Source: Anaeromyxobacter dehalogenans 2CP-1 (GTDB taxonomy: Bacteria > Myxococcota > Myxococcia > Myxococcales > Anaeromyxobacteraceae). Taken from it: a stretch of DNA of 64,000 nt. Shown here piece after piece: positions 26,515 to 36,638 of the stretch (position 1 is the first letter of the stretch; every line of letters begins with the position of its first letter). The notes under the pieces are model-generated. The model had not been told where the DNA came from. It saw only the letters and a program-made list of their open reading frames with translations, and searched no databases. The position numbers were made by a program, and so were the translations under genes. The stretch lies in contig NC_011891.1 in assembly GCF_000022145.1 (NCBI RefSeq), forward strand, positions 3,082,501-3,146,500, in the 5' to 3' direction.

Positions 26515-26557
26515 CGAGCAGCGCAGGCGTGCCCGTCGGCACGTCGAGCAGCGCAGG
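26515..26557. repeat. Hairpin repeat, copy B, with flanking direct repeats
   Basis: CGTGCC-CGTC-GGCACG (26528-26543) is the same hairpin as copy A with one compensated base pair. It is flanked by two perfect copies of CGAGCAGCGCAGG at 26515-26527 and 26545-26557. The element sits in the 184-base gap between the molybdoenzyme gene and the iron-sulfur/cytochrome gene, so it will be transcribed within the operon and could affect mRNA processing. Confidence 0.55.
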
Positions 26558-26628
26558 GACGAGCCTGCCCGGCGCAGGCGGCCAGCGTGCGCCGCAGCAG
26601 GGCTCTACGCGGACGGGCGGCGCCATCA

Positions 26629-28845
26629 TCAGGCAACCTCCGCCCGGCGCACCGTGACGAGCTGGGTGCGCATGCCGGTCGAGCCGCTGATGGGGTCGAC
26701 CACGTAGTCGTCGATCACCGCGCCGTCGTCGCCGCCGCGCCCGCGCGCCCGGTGGAGCCGGTGGGCCCAGTGGCCGAAGCCGTGGACCATGTACACGGCG
26801 CCGTCCGGGATCCGCTCGGTGACGTGCAGCGCGAGCGGTCCGGTCTCGCTGCCGTGGGCGTTGCCCACCATGACCCGCTCCCCGGCCGCGAGGCCGAGCG
26901 CGGTCGCGTCCGCCGGGCTCATCCAGAGCGTGTTCTCGGGCTCGAGGTCGAACAGGATGGGGTTGTTCTGGGTGCGGCCGAACGTGTGGAGCGGGCTGCG
27001 GCCGTAGAGCAGCCGGAAGCGCCCGGGCGGCGGCGGCGGGGGTCCCTTCCACACCGGGAGCGGGTCGAAGCCCGCGTCGGCGAGCCGCTGCGACCAGAGC
27101 TCGATCCTGCCGGACGGCGTGTGGAAGCGGTACGCCTCGCCGTCGCCCAGGTAGAGCGGCGTCTTGCGGGGGACGAGCGCGATCCCGTCGCGCCTCAGCT
27201 GGTCGAGCGACAGGCCGGCGGAGGCGAGACGGACCTCGAGGTACTCCTCGAACGTCGCCCACGGGAAGAAGTCGCCCACGCCGAGCGCGGTCCCGAGCTC
27301 CTTCGCGATCCGCCACGCGGGCCGCGTGTCGTGCGGCGAGGCCACCGCCGGCTGGCGCAGGCCCACGTACGGCGTGCGCGTGAAGCCGAGCGAGAGGTCG
27401 TCGTAGCGCTCGAGGTAGGTATCCTCCGGGAGCAGCACGTCGGCGTACTGGGTGATCTCGGTGGGCGCGACGTCGCAGACCACCAGCAGGTCGAGGTTCG
27501 CGATCGCCTCGCGCGTCTCGCGCACGTTGGGCATCGCCTGCACCAGGTTCGTGCCGTGCACGAACCAGCCCTTCACCGGGTACGGCTTGCCGGTGCGGGT
27601 GGCGTCGCGAAGGCCGTTGGTGGTGACCTCCTCCGCGAACGGGAAGCGGCCGGCGGCCTGGTCCACGTTCCGGGGCAGGTCCGGGAAGTCCGGCGTGGGG
27701 TAGTCGTCGACGGTCGCGCGCTCGGTCCGGTAGGTCGACCCGGGTCGCCACCAGGCGCCGAGCAGCGCGGAGAGGATCGCCTGGGCGCGCGCGCGCTGCG
27801 TGTCCTCCTCGCCGTACCAGGCGGTGTGCCGGCCGGGGTGGACGACCACCGCCGGCATCGCGTTCACCATCAGGCGATACGCGTCCACGATCCGCTGCGC
27901 CGGCACGCCGGCGCGCTCGGCCGCCCAGGCCGGGTCGAACGGCGCCACGTGGGCCGCCAGCCGGTCGAAGCCGGTGGTGCGGGCCTCCACGAAGGCGCGA
28001 TCGTAGGTGCGCTCCGCGACGAGCAGGTGGAGCCAGGCCAGGATCACCGCGGTGTCGGCGCCCGGGCGGATGGGCAGCCAGACGTCGGCCTTCGAGGCCA
28101 CGGTGGAGAGGCGCGGATCCAGCACCACCAGGGACGCGCCGCGGACCCGCGCCCGCACCAGCTCCTGCACCTGGCCGTTGTGCGCGTTCTCGCCGAGATG
28201 CGACCCGAACAGCACGACCGCGCGCGCGTTCTCCAGGTCGATCGGCTCGGGCGAGACCAGCTTCTCGCCGAACGTGAGCTGGTAGCCGACGTTGCGGGCG
28301 CCCTTGCACTGCGCGTACGAGGGGCCCGCGTAGTTGGGCGAGCCGTACGCCACCAGCATCTGCCGGAGCAGGGGCCCGCCGCTGCCGTGATAGAAGAGCG
28401 CGAGCGCCTCGGCGCCGTGGCGCGCCTTGATGTCGCCGAAGCCCCGCGCGACGATCTGGTAGGCCTCGTTCCACCCGGCGCGGCGGAACTTCCCCTCGCC
28501 GCGTGCGCCGGTCCGGATCAGCGGGTGCGTGAGCCGGTCCGCGTCCACGACCGACGCCGCGCCGGCCTGCCCGCGCCCGCACAGCTTCCCGTTCGCGTTC
28601 GGATACCGCGGGTGGCCGCGCAGCGAGTGCACGCGGTTCTTCCGCACGCGCGCCACCGCCCCGCAGTTCCAGAAGCACAGCTCGCAGAAGGTGGGGACCT
28701 CGCGCTCCGGCGGCAGGGCGTCGTCCGCCTGCGCGAGGCCGAACGCCTCCGCGCGATCGGGCGCCGCCGCGGCGCCCGCGGCCGCGCCCGCCGCCGCCAG
28801 CTCCAGGAACGTCCTCCGCCCGATGCGCACGCCGTCCTCCGCCAT
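26629..28845 (-). CDS. Tat-exported molybdopterin oxidoreductase (PhsA/PsrA/SoeA-like)
   Basis: 738 residues. The N-terminal GRRTFLELAAAGAAAG is a twin-arginine signal. TFCELCFWNCGAVARV with a downstream Cys (GKLCGRG) forms the CxxCxxxC...C [4Fe-4S] site. GPSYAQCKGARNVGYQ offers a Cys as likely molybdenum ligand, and QNNPILFDLEPENTLWMSPADA and TGPLALHVTERIP match the C-terminal cofactor-binding domain. The group includes polysulfide, thiosulfate and tetrathionate reductases and sulfite dehydrogenases. Gene context points to a sulfur substrate, but the direction of catalysis is unknown. It is first in the operon. Confidence 0.88.
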   Translation of the reverse strand: MAEDGVRIGRRTFLELAAAGAAAGAAAAPDRAEAFGLAQADDALPPEREVPTFCELCFWNCGAVARVRKNRVHSLRGHPRYPNANGKLCGRGQAGAASVVDADRLTHPLIRTGARGEGKFRRAGWNEAYQIVARGFGDIKARHGAEALALFYHGSGGPLLRQMLVAYGSPNYAGPSYAQCKGARNVGYQLTFGEKLVSPEPIDLENARAVVLFGSHLGENAHNGQVQELVRARVRGASLVVLDPRLSTVASKADVWLPIRPGADTAVILAWLHLLVAERTYDRAFVEARTTGFDRLAAHVAPFDPAWAAERAGVPAQRIVDAYRLMVNAMPAVVVHPGRHTAWYGEEDTQRARAQAILSALLGAWWRPGSTYRTERATVDDYPTPDFPDLPRNVDQAAGRFPFAEEVTTNGLRDATRTGKPYPVKGWFVHGTNLVQAMPNVRETREAIANLDLLVVCDVAPTEITQYADVLLPEDTYLERYDDLSLGFTRTPYVGLRQPAVASPHDTRPAWRIAKELGTALGVGDFFPWATFEEYLEVRLASAGLSLDQLRRDGIALVPRKTPLYLGDGEAYRFHTPSGRIELWSQRLADAGFDPLPVWKGPPPPPPGRFRLLYGRSPLHTFGRTQNNPILFDLEPENTLWMSPADATALGLAAGERVMVGNAHGSETGPLALHVTERIPDGAVYMVHGFGHWAHRLHRARGRGGDDGAVIDDYVVDPISGSTGMRTQLVTVRRAEVA

Positions 28846-28949
28846 CTCGCGCTCCCCGCCGGCGGCACCGCCGACCACCGCGATGGAGCCGCGAACGGCC
28901 GCGGTGGATTCTCGCCCGGATCCGATTTTCGCGTGTGATTTCAGCGACA

Positions 28950-28993
28950 CGCAGCGCTTGCGCCGGCGGCCGCTGCGCCGCAGCGCTTGCGCC
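28950..28993. promoter_or_regulatory. Direct repeats in divergent promoter region
   Basis: CGCAGCGCTTGCGCC occurs at 28950-28964 and again at 28979-28993, 29 bases apart, within the 216-base region between the molybdoenzyme gene and the radical SAM gene. On the minus strand each copy also reads GG-N10-GC (GGCGCAAGCGCTGC), a loose fit to a sigma-54 -24/-12 element. I see this as a candidate tandem operator or promoter pair for the sulfur operon. Confidence 0.4.
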
Positions 28994-29061
28994 CGCCCCC
29001 GCGAAAAGCTCGCGCCCACCGGGGCCTTGAGCCTGAACGTCCGTTCCGGTACGCATCCGGC

Positions 29062-30093
29062 ATGACCCCGCGCGCCGCCTGGAACCCGCCCAACCCGTGG
29101 GCCGCCGCCGAGATCGAGTGGGACGACGGCCCGCCCCCCGCGCGGATCACGCTGCTCGAGGACGCGACCCGCGACGTCCTCTCCCGCAACGACAGCCCCG
29201 ACATCCCGTTCCGCTGGAGCGTGAACCCGTACCGCGGGTGCATGCACGCGTGCGCGTACTGCTACGCGCGGCCGACGCACGAGTACCTGGGCATGGGCGC
29301 GGGCACCGACTTCGACACCCGCATCGTGGTGAAGCGGCGCGCGCCGGAGCTGCTCCGCGCCGCGTTCGACCGGCCCGGCTGGAAGGGCGAGGAGGTGGCG
29401 TTCTCCGGCGGGACCGACGCGTGGCAGCCGATCGAGGCGGAGCTGAGGCTCACCCGCGGCTGCCTCGAGGTGTGCGCCGCCTACCGGAACCCGATCCGCG
29501 TCGTCACCAAGTCGGCGCTGCTGGAGCGCGACCTCGACCTGCTGCAGGAGCTGGCGCGGTCCTCCCGCGTGCTGATCTCGGTGAGCCTCCCGTTCCTCGA
29601 TCCGGCGCTGGCGCGCGCGCTGGAGCCCTGGGCGCCCTCCCCTGCGCGGCGGCTCCGCCTCATCGAGCGGCTGGCGCGCGCCGGGCTCTCGCCCGGCGTC
29701 CTCGTCGCGCCGGCGATCCCCGGGCTCGACGACCAGGTCCCGCGGGTGCTGGCGGCGGCGGGTGCGGCGGGCGCCGAGCGCGCCGCGTGGGTCCTGCTGC
29801 GCCTTCCCGGATCGGTGGCGCCCGTGTTCGAGCAGCGGCTGCGCGCGGCGCTCCCCGACGCCGCCGCGCGCGTGATGCACCTGGTGCGCGAGACGCGCGA
29901 GGGCCGGACGTACGACCCGGCCTTCCCCACCCGGCGGCGCGGGACCGGGGCGTACGCCGCCGTGATCGCCCAGGTGTTCGCGCGCCACGCCTCCCGCCTC
30001 GGGCTGGACCGGTCCGAGCCCCCACTCGACGGGCCGTCCCCATTCCGGCGTCCCGGCGCCGGGGGACAGCTGGGGCTGTTTGACCCAACGTGA
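29062..30093 (+). CDS. Radical SAM protein, spore photoproduct lyase-like (PA0069 type)
   Basis: 343 residues. The radical SAM cysteines are in NPYRGCMHACAYCYARPTHEYLG (CxxxCxxC), with AFSGGTDAWQPIEAELRLTR and VLISVSLPFLDP downstream. The family is related to spore photoproduct lyase but its substrate is not established. The ATG at 29062 is chosen because the family sequence begins just after it. A TTGAGC hexamer at 29027 is followed after 17 bases by TACGCA, which would put the transcript start at the ATG. Transcribed away from the sulfur operon. Confidence 0.85.
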   Translation: MTPRAAWNPPNPWAAAEIEWDDGPPPARITLLEDATRDVLSRNDSPDIPFRWSVNPYRGCMHACAYCYARPTHEYLGMGAGTDFDTRIVVKRRAPELLRAAFDRPGWKGEEVAFSGGTDAWQPIEAELRLTRGCLEVCAAYRNPIRVVTKSALLERDLDLLQELARSSRVLISVSLPFLDPALARALEPWAPSPARRLRLIERLARAGLSPGVLVAPAIPGLDDQVPRVLAAAGAAGAERAAWVLLRLPGSVAPVFEQRLRAALPDAAARVMHLVRETREGRTYDPAFPTRRRGTGAYAAVIAQVFARHASRLGLDRSEPPLDGPSPFRRPGAGGQLGLFDPT

Positions 30094-30149
30094 AGACGCG
30101 GCCCTCCCAGGCGGGTGACTTTCGCGGGATCTCCCGCTAGACAGGGCTC

Positions 30150-31505
30150 GTGCGGATCGGGATCCAGGCCGGTGGTGACAGGCCCCTCGCCTCCCTGCCG
30201 GGGACGGAGCCCGCGCGAGCCTCGCGGTGGTGGCGCGGCCGGAGCGCCTGGTCGCCGGGCCGCATCGTGGCCGCCTACGCCCTGGTCAGCCTGCTCTGGA
30301 TCGCGTTCTCCGACGCGCTGCTGTTCCACCTCGTGCCCGATCCGGTCCTGCGGGGCCGGGCGCAGACCGTGAAGGGCGCGTTCTTCGTGGTGGTCACCTC
30401 CGCGCTGCTGCTCGAGCTGATCCGGCGCGGCGACCTGGGCCTGCGCACGCTGGGCGCCGAGGTGCGCGCCACCGTGGACAGCATGGTGGACGCGGTGCTC
30501 CTGGTGGACGAGGAAGGTCGCATCGTGGAGACGAACCGCGCGGCCGTCGAGCTGCTCGGGGTCGCCTCGAAGGAGGACCTGCTCGTCCCGCTCCGCGACT
30601 GGGGGCGACGCTTCGACCTGCGGTACCTGGACGGCACGCCGGTGCCCTACGAGCGCTACGCGGCGGTGCGGGCGCTCTCCGGCGAGCGCATCAAGGCGTA
30701 CGACGCGATGGCCCGGCGGGCCGACGGCGCCGACGTCTACTTCAGCGTCTCGGCCGCGCCGGTGGAGGGCGCCGGGCACCGCGTGCTGGCGGTGGCGGTG
30801 CTGCGCGACGTCACCGCCGCCCGCCGGCTCGACGAGATGCGCGAGGAGTTCCTCTCGACCGCCGCGCACGAGTTCAAGACCCCGCTCGCGGTCGTGAAGG
30901 CCTACGCGCAGCTCATGCAGAAGCGCGCGCCCGGCGATCCGGGCCTGGCGGTGATCCAGCGGCAGGTGGACCGGCTCAACCGCCTGGTGCAGCACCTGCT
31001 CGACACGTCGCGCCTGCGCCTCCAGGGTGGCGAGGGCCGCCGCGACACGTTCGACGTGTCCTCCCTCGTCGCCGAGGCCATCGAGGAGGCGCGCCCGTCC
31101 ACGCCCGGCCACGCGCTCGAGGCGGACGCGCCCGCGCCCGCGGTGGTCCACGCGGATCGCGAGCGGATCCTGCGCGTGCTCACCAGCCTGCTCGACAACG
31201 CCATCCGGTTCTCGCCGGCGGGCGGCCCGGTGCAGGTGCGGGTGGAGACGCTGAGCGGCGAGGTGGTCGTCTCGGTGGCGGACCACGGGCTGGGGATCCC
31301 ACCCGAGCGGCAGCCGCGCATCTTCGAGCGCTACTACCGCGCGCACGCCGGCACCGACCAGGACTACGGCGGCCTCGGCCTGGGGCTCGACATGAGCCGC
31401 GAGATCGTCACCCGCCACGGCGGCCGGATGTGGTTCGAGAGCGTCCCGGGTCAGGGCTCCACCTTCCACTTCAGCCTGCCGCTCGCGGCGCAGGAGGCCT
31501 CGTGA
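30150..31505 (+). CDS. PAS-domain membrane sensor histidine kinase
   Basis: 451 residues. Two membrane helices (IVAAYALVSLLWIAFSDALL and AFFVVVTSALLLEL) flank a very short extracytoplasmic loop, so the signal may be sensed inside or in the membrane. A PAS domain follows (about residues 110-230), then the HisKA box STAAHEFKTPLAVVKAYAQL, and HATPase motifs LDNAIRFSPAGG, DHGLGIPPE and YGGLGLGLDMSREIVTRHGG. It should phosphorylate the response regulator encoded next, with which it overlaps (GTGA). Start is GTG. Confidence 0.92.
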   Translation: MRIGIQAGGDRPLASLPGTEPARASRWWRGRSAWSPGRIVAAYALVSLLWIAFSDALLFHLVPDPVLRGRAQTVKGAFFVVVTSALLLELIRRGDLGLRTLGAEVRATVDSMVDAVLLVDEEGRIVETNRAAVELLGVASKEDLLVPLRDWGRRFDLRYLDGTPVPYERYAAVRALSGERIKAYDAMARRADGADVYFSVSAAPVEGAGHRVLAVAVLRDVTAARRLDEMREEFLSTAAHEFKTPLAVVKAYAQLMQKRAPGDPGLAVIQRQVDRLNRLVQHLLDTSRLRLQGGEGRRDTFDVSSLVAEAIEEARPSTPGHALEADAPAPAVVHADRERILRVLTSLLDNAIRFSPAGGPVQVRVETLSGEVVVSVADHGLGIPPERQPRIFERYYRAHAGTDQDYGGLGLGLDMSREIVTRHGGRMWFESVPGQGSTFHFSLPLAAQEAS

Positions 31506-31897
31506 GGCGCAGCGTGCTCGTGGTGGAGGACGACCAGGACCTGTCGTCGCTCCTCGAGATGGTCCTCGCCGACGCGGGCCACCGGGTGCGCACCGCCCCG
31601 GACGGCCGGGCCGCGCTGGCGGCCGTGGCCGCGGAGATGCCGGGCGTCATCCTGCTCGACATGCGCATGCCGGTCATGAACGGGTGGGAGTTCGCGCGCG
31701 AGTTCCGCAGCCGCTACGGCCGGGCCTGCCCGATCGTGGTGGTCACCGCGGCGGAGAACGCCCGCCTGCGGGCGGAGGAGATCGGCGCGGAGGACTGGCT
31801 GGCCAAGCCGTTCGACCTCGACGACGTGCTGTACACGGTCGAGCGCCAGCTCGGCGGCGGGGACGAGGGCGGCGCGCCCACGCGGTCGCTGCACTGA
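31502..31897 (+). CDS. Single-domain response regulator
   Basis: 131 residues, receiver domain only. VLVVEDDQDL supplies the acidic pocket, LLDMRMPVMNGWEF the phospho-accepting Asp, VVVTAAENA the conserved Thr and LAKPFDLDDVL the Lys. No output domain is present, so it must act through protein contacts or as a phosphorelay intermediate. GTG 31502 overlaps the kinase stop. About 100 bases separate it from the succinate dehydrogenase genes downstream, so a regulatory link is possible but not shown. Confidence 0.93.
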   Translation: MRRSVLVVEDDQDLSSLLEMVLADAGHRVRTAPDGRAALAAVAAEMPGVILLDMRMPVMNGWEFAREFRSRYGRACPIVVVTAAENARLRAEEIGAEDWLAKPFDLDDVLYTVERQLGGGDEGGAPTRSLH

Positions 31898-31998
31898 CGC
31901 CCGGCCGTCGGCCGTCGCCGGACCGCGCGGGCGTCGGGGCCCCGGCCATCCGGTTGGGTCGTCGCCGCCCCGCGCACCCGATCCCACCGTCTGAGCGC

Positions 31999-32697
31999 GT
32001 GGCCGCCGAGACCAGACCGATCGCACGCCCGGTGCCGCGGCCCTCGCGCGTCGCGGCGCTGTGGACCTCGTCGATCGGCAAGAAGGCGCTGATGGCGGCG
32101 ACCGGCCTGGTGCTGTTCGCGTACGTGGTCGGGCACCTGCTCGGCAACCTGCAGGTGTTCGCGGGGGCGGCGCGGCTCGACCGCTACGCGGAGCTGCTCC
32201 GGGTCTCGCCGGCGCTGCTCTGGTCGGTCCGCGCGGTGCTGCTGATCGCGTTCCTGGTGCACGTGGCGGCCGGCCTCCAGCTCTCGGTGCTGCGGCGCGA
32301 GGCGCGGCCGGTGGACTACGCCACCTACCGGCCGGTGGCCTCCTCCCCGGCGGCGCGCGGCATGATCTGGAGCGGCCTGCTCATCCTCGGGTTCGTCGTG
32401 TACCACCTGCTCGATCTCACGATCGGCGTGGTGAACCCGGACTTCCGACCGGGGCAGGTCTACCACAACGTCCTCGCCACGTTCGGCCGCGGGCTGGGCG
32501 TCGCCATCTACGTCGTGGCGATGATCGCGCTCGGCTTCCACCTCTGGCACGGCATGTGGTCGCTGTTCCAGTCGCTGGGCGTGTCCACGCGGCGGAGCCT
32601 GCCCGGCCTGCAGCGCTTCGCGGTGACGGTGGCGTGGATCCTGGCGATCGGGTTCACCGCCATCCCGCTCGCGGTCGTCGTGGGCGTGGTGAGGTAG
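31999..32697 (+). CDS. sdhC: Succinate dehydrogenase/fumarate reductase cytochrome b subunit
   Basis: 232 residues, five membrane helices of the diheme type B. Histidines in [37 protein letters not shown] and [17 protein letters not shown] are the likely heme b ligands. It anchors the flavoprotein and iron-sulfur subunits and reacts with the quinone pool. The GTG at 31999 is the best start since the family N-terminus begins shortly after. It is followed after five bases by the flavoprotein gene. Confidence 0.9.
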   Translation: MAAETRPIARPVPRPSRVAALWTSSIGKKALMAATGLVLFAYVVGHLLGNLQVFAGAARLDRYAELLRVSPALLWSVRAVLLIAFLVHVAAGLQLSVLRREARPVDYATYRPVASSPAARGMIWSGLLILGFVVYHLLDLTIGVVNPDFRPGQVYHNVLATFGRGLGVAIYVVAMIALGFHLWHGMWSLFQSLGVSTRRSLPGLQRFAVTVAWILAIGFTAIPLAVVVGVVR

Positions 32698-32702
32698 CGC
32701 GC

Positions 32703-34613
<1,911 letters not shown>

Positions 34614-34620
34614 GGGGCGC

Positions 34621-35478
34621 GTGCGCATCGTCCTCGAGATCTGGCGGCAGCGGGACCCGCGGGCGGAGGGCCGGTTCGTCCGGTACGAGGTCACCGACGT
34701 CAGCGAGCACATGTCCTTCCTGGAGATGCTCGACGTCCTGAACCAGGCGCTGGTGCAGCGCGGCGAGATGCCGGTCGCGTTCGACTCCGACTGCCGCGAG
34801 GGGATCTGCGGGACCTGCGGGTTCCTCGTGAACGGCGAGGCGCACGGGCCGCTCCGGAACGCCACCATCTGCCAGACGCACATGCGCCACTTCCACGACG
34901 GCGACGTCCTGCGCCTCGAGCCCTGGCGCGCCGCCGCGTTCCCGGTGGTGCGCGACCTGGTGGTGGACCGGGGCGCGCTCGACCGGATCGTCGCCGCGGG
35001 CGGCTACGTCTCGGTGCGGACCGGCGGCGCCCCCGACGCGAACGCCCTGCCCGTCCCGAAGACCGACGCCGACCGCGCCATGGAGGCGGCCGCGTGCATC
35101 GGGTGCGGCGCCTGCGTGGCGGCCTGCCCCAACGCCTCGGCGGCGCTGTTCACCGGCGCCAAGATCACGCACCTGTCGCTGCTGCCGCAGGGCCAGCCCG
35201 AGCGCCCGCTGCGCGTGCGCTCCATGGCCGAGCAGGCGCGCGCCGAGGGCTTCGGCCACTGCACCTCGATCGGCGAGTGCGCGGCGGTGTGTCCGGCGGG
35301 GATCCAGCTCGAGGTGATCGCGCGCATGAACCGCGACTTCCTGCGCGCGGCGTTCTCGCGCGCCGCCGGGGAGCCGCTCACCGTGCTGCCCGTCACGTCG
35401 CCGATGCGCCGCTACGAGTCGCAGCCCCCGGACAAGCGCGAGACGGCGGTCCCCGCGGAGGAGCCGGCGAAGCCCTGA
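34621..35478 (+). CDS. sdhB: Succinate dehydrogenase/fumarate reductase iron-sulfur subunit
   Basis: 285 residues. The [2Fe-2S] site is [15 protein letters not shown] with a further Cys in NATICQTHM, the [4Fe-4S] site is [15 protein letters not shown], and the third cluster site is [15 protein letters not shown]. It links the flavin to the heme subunit. GTG 34621 is eight bases after the flavoprotein stop. The C-terminal 30 residues are proline- and charge-rich and not conserved. The gene ends 13 bases before the convergent glycosyltransferase gene. Confidence 0.95.
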   Translation: MRIVLEIWRQRDPRAEGRFVRYEVTDVSEHMSFLEMLDVLNQALVQRGEMPVAFDSDCREGICGTCGFLVNGEAHGPLRNATICQTHMRHFHDGDVLRLEPWRAAAFPVVRDLVVDRGALDRIVAAGGYVSVRTGGAPDANALPVPKTDADRAMEAAACIGCGACVAACPNASAALFTGAKITHLSLLPQGQPERPLRVRSMAEQARAEGFGHCTSIGECAAVCPAGIQLEVIARMNRDFLRAAFSRAAGEPLTVLPVTSPMRRYESQPPDKRETAVPAEEPAKP

Positions 35479-35491
35479 CCGCGCGCCCCGC

Positions 35492-36634
35492 TCACCCCAG
35501 CCCGGCCACGATCCGCGGCGAGGGATCCTCGGTCAGCTCCTGGTACAGCGCGTCGTAGGAGAGGCGCATCTGCGCCAGCCCGAACTCCTCCTCCACGATC
35601 CGCCGGCCCCGCTCGCCCATGCGGCGCCGCAGCGCCGGGTCGCGCAGCAGGTCGAGGATCCGGCGCGCCAGCGCCGCCGGCGCGCCGGGCGGCACGAGGA
35701 AGCCGTTCTGTCCCTCGCGCACCACCTCCGGCGTCCCGCCGACGCGCGTCGCCACCACCGGGAGCCGCATCGCCATGCTCTCCAGGATCGCGTTGGAGAT
35801 CCCCTCCGCGTAGCTCGCGGACACGCCCGCCACCGCCTGCGCCAGCAGCGCCGGCGCGTCCAGCCGGTGGCCCAGGAAGTAACACCGGTCGGAGATGCCG
35901 AGGCGCCGCGCCAGGCGCTCCAGCAGCGGGCGCCGCACGCCCTCGCCCACCAGCACCAGACGCGCGTCCGGCCGGGTGCGCAGCACCTCGCGCATCGCGA
36001 CCAGCAGGTCGGACTGCCCCTTCACCGGATGGTGCATGTTCGCGATGCACACCACCGCCCCGGGCTCCGGCACCGGGTGGTCCGGCGCGCGGCGCGCCTC
36101 GAGGTCCAGCGCCTCCAGGTCCACCCCGTTGCGCACCACCGCCACCCGGTCCGCCTCCACCCCCTCCCGCACGGCGAGATCGCGGATGCAGAGCGCGTTC
36201 ACCAGCACGCGGTCGGCCACCCGGGAAGCCGCCTGCAGCAGCGGTCGCCGGTAGCCCTCCAGGTGATGGCCCAGGTCCACCCGCGTGAGGATGACCGGGA
36301 CCCGCGCCAGCCGGGCCGCCAGCACCCCCAGCACGTTCGTGTACACGTCCTGGGCGTGGATGACCGCGATCCGCTCGGTGTGGACGAAGCGGACGATGCG
36401 CGCGAGCTGCCAGGCGGTGTTGGGGCGGATCATGCGCCCGCCCACGTCGAACACCACCGGCCGCACGCCCGCGACCTCCAGGTCCTGCAGGTGGTCGCCG
36501 TCGAGGTGCAGCACCGCAACCACCGGCTCGAAGCGGGCGCGGTCCATCGACCGGACGTTCAGGACCGTCTGCCGCTCCTGCCCGCCGATGCGGAAGCGGT
36601 TCTGGAAGATCAGGATCCGCCGCGGCTCGGGCAC
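35492..36634 (-). CDS. GT4-family glycosyltransferase (exopolysaccharide locus)
   Basis: 380 residues. The N-terminal domain shows ILIFQNRFRIGGQERQTVL, and the C-terminal domain shows VCIANMHHPVKGQSDLLVAM, LVLVGEGVRRPLLERLA and the donor-phosphate motif SASYAEGISNAILESMAMRLPVVATRVGG with the EX7E pair. It would transfer a hexose from a nucleotide sugar to a lipid-linked oligosaccharide. It is the last gene of the minus-strand exopolysaccharide run, four bases after the polymerase/ligase gene. The sugar is not predictable. Confidence 0.9.
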   Translation of the reverse strand: MPEPRRILIFQNRFRIGGQERQTVLNVRSMDRARFEPVVAVLHLDGDHLQDLEVAGVRPVVFDVGGRMIRPNTAWQLARIVRFVHTERIAVIHAQDVYTNVLGVLAARLARVPVILTRVDLGHHLEGYRRPLLQAASRVADRVLVNALCIRDLAVREGVEADRVAVVRNGVDLEALDLEARRAPDHPVPEPGAVVCIANMHHPVKGQSDLLVAMREVLRTRPDARLVLVGEGVRRPLLERLARRLGISDRCYFLGHRLDAPALLAQAVAGVSASYAEGISNAILESMAMRLPVVATRVGGTPEVVREGQNGFLVPPGAPAALARRILDLLRDPALRRRMGERGRRIVEEEFGLAQMRLSYDALYQELTEDPSPRIVAGLG

Positions 36635-36638
36635 GGCG

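Noticed and set aside
26426..26631. A 66-codon reading frame starting on the TGA of the molybdoenzyme gene (TGATGATG)
   Set aside because: It includes the hairpin repeat and has no recognisable protein features; the GTG of the next gene has a better ribosome-binding site.
26629..28845. Molybdoenzyme taken as formate dehydrogenase or nitrate reductase
   Set aside because: No selenocysteine or matching Cys/His context for formate dehydrogenase, and the neighbours are sulfur-related, so the PhsA/PsrA-like group fits better.
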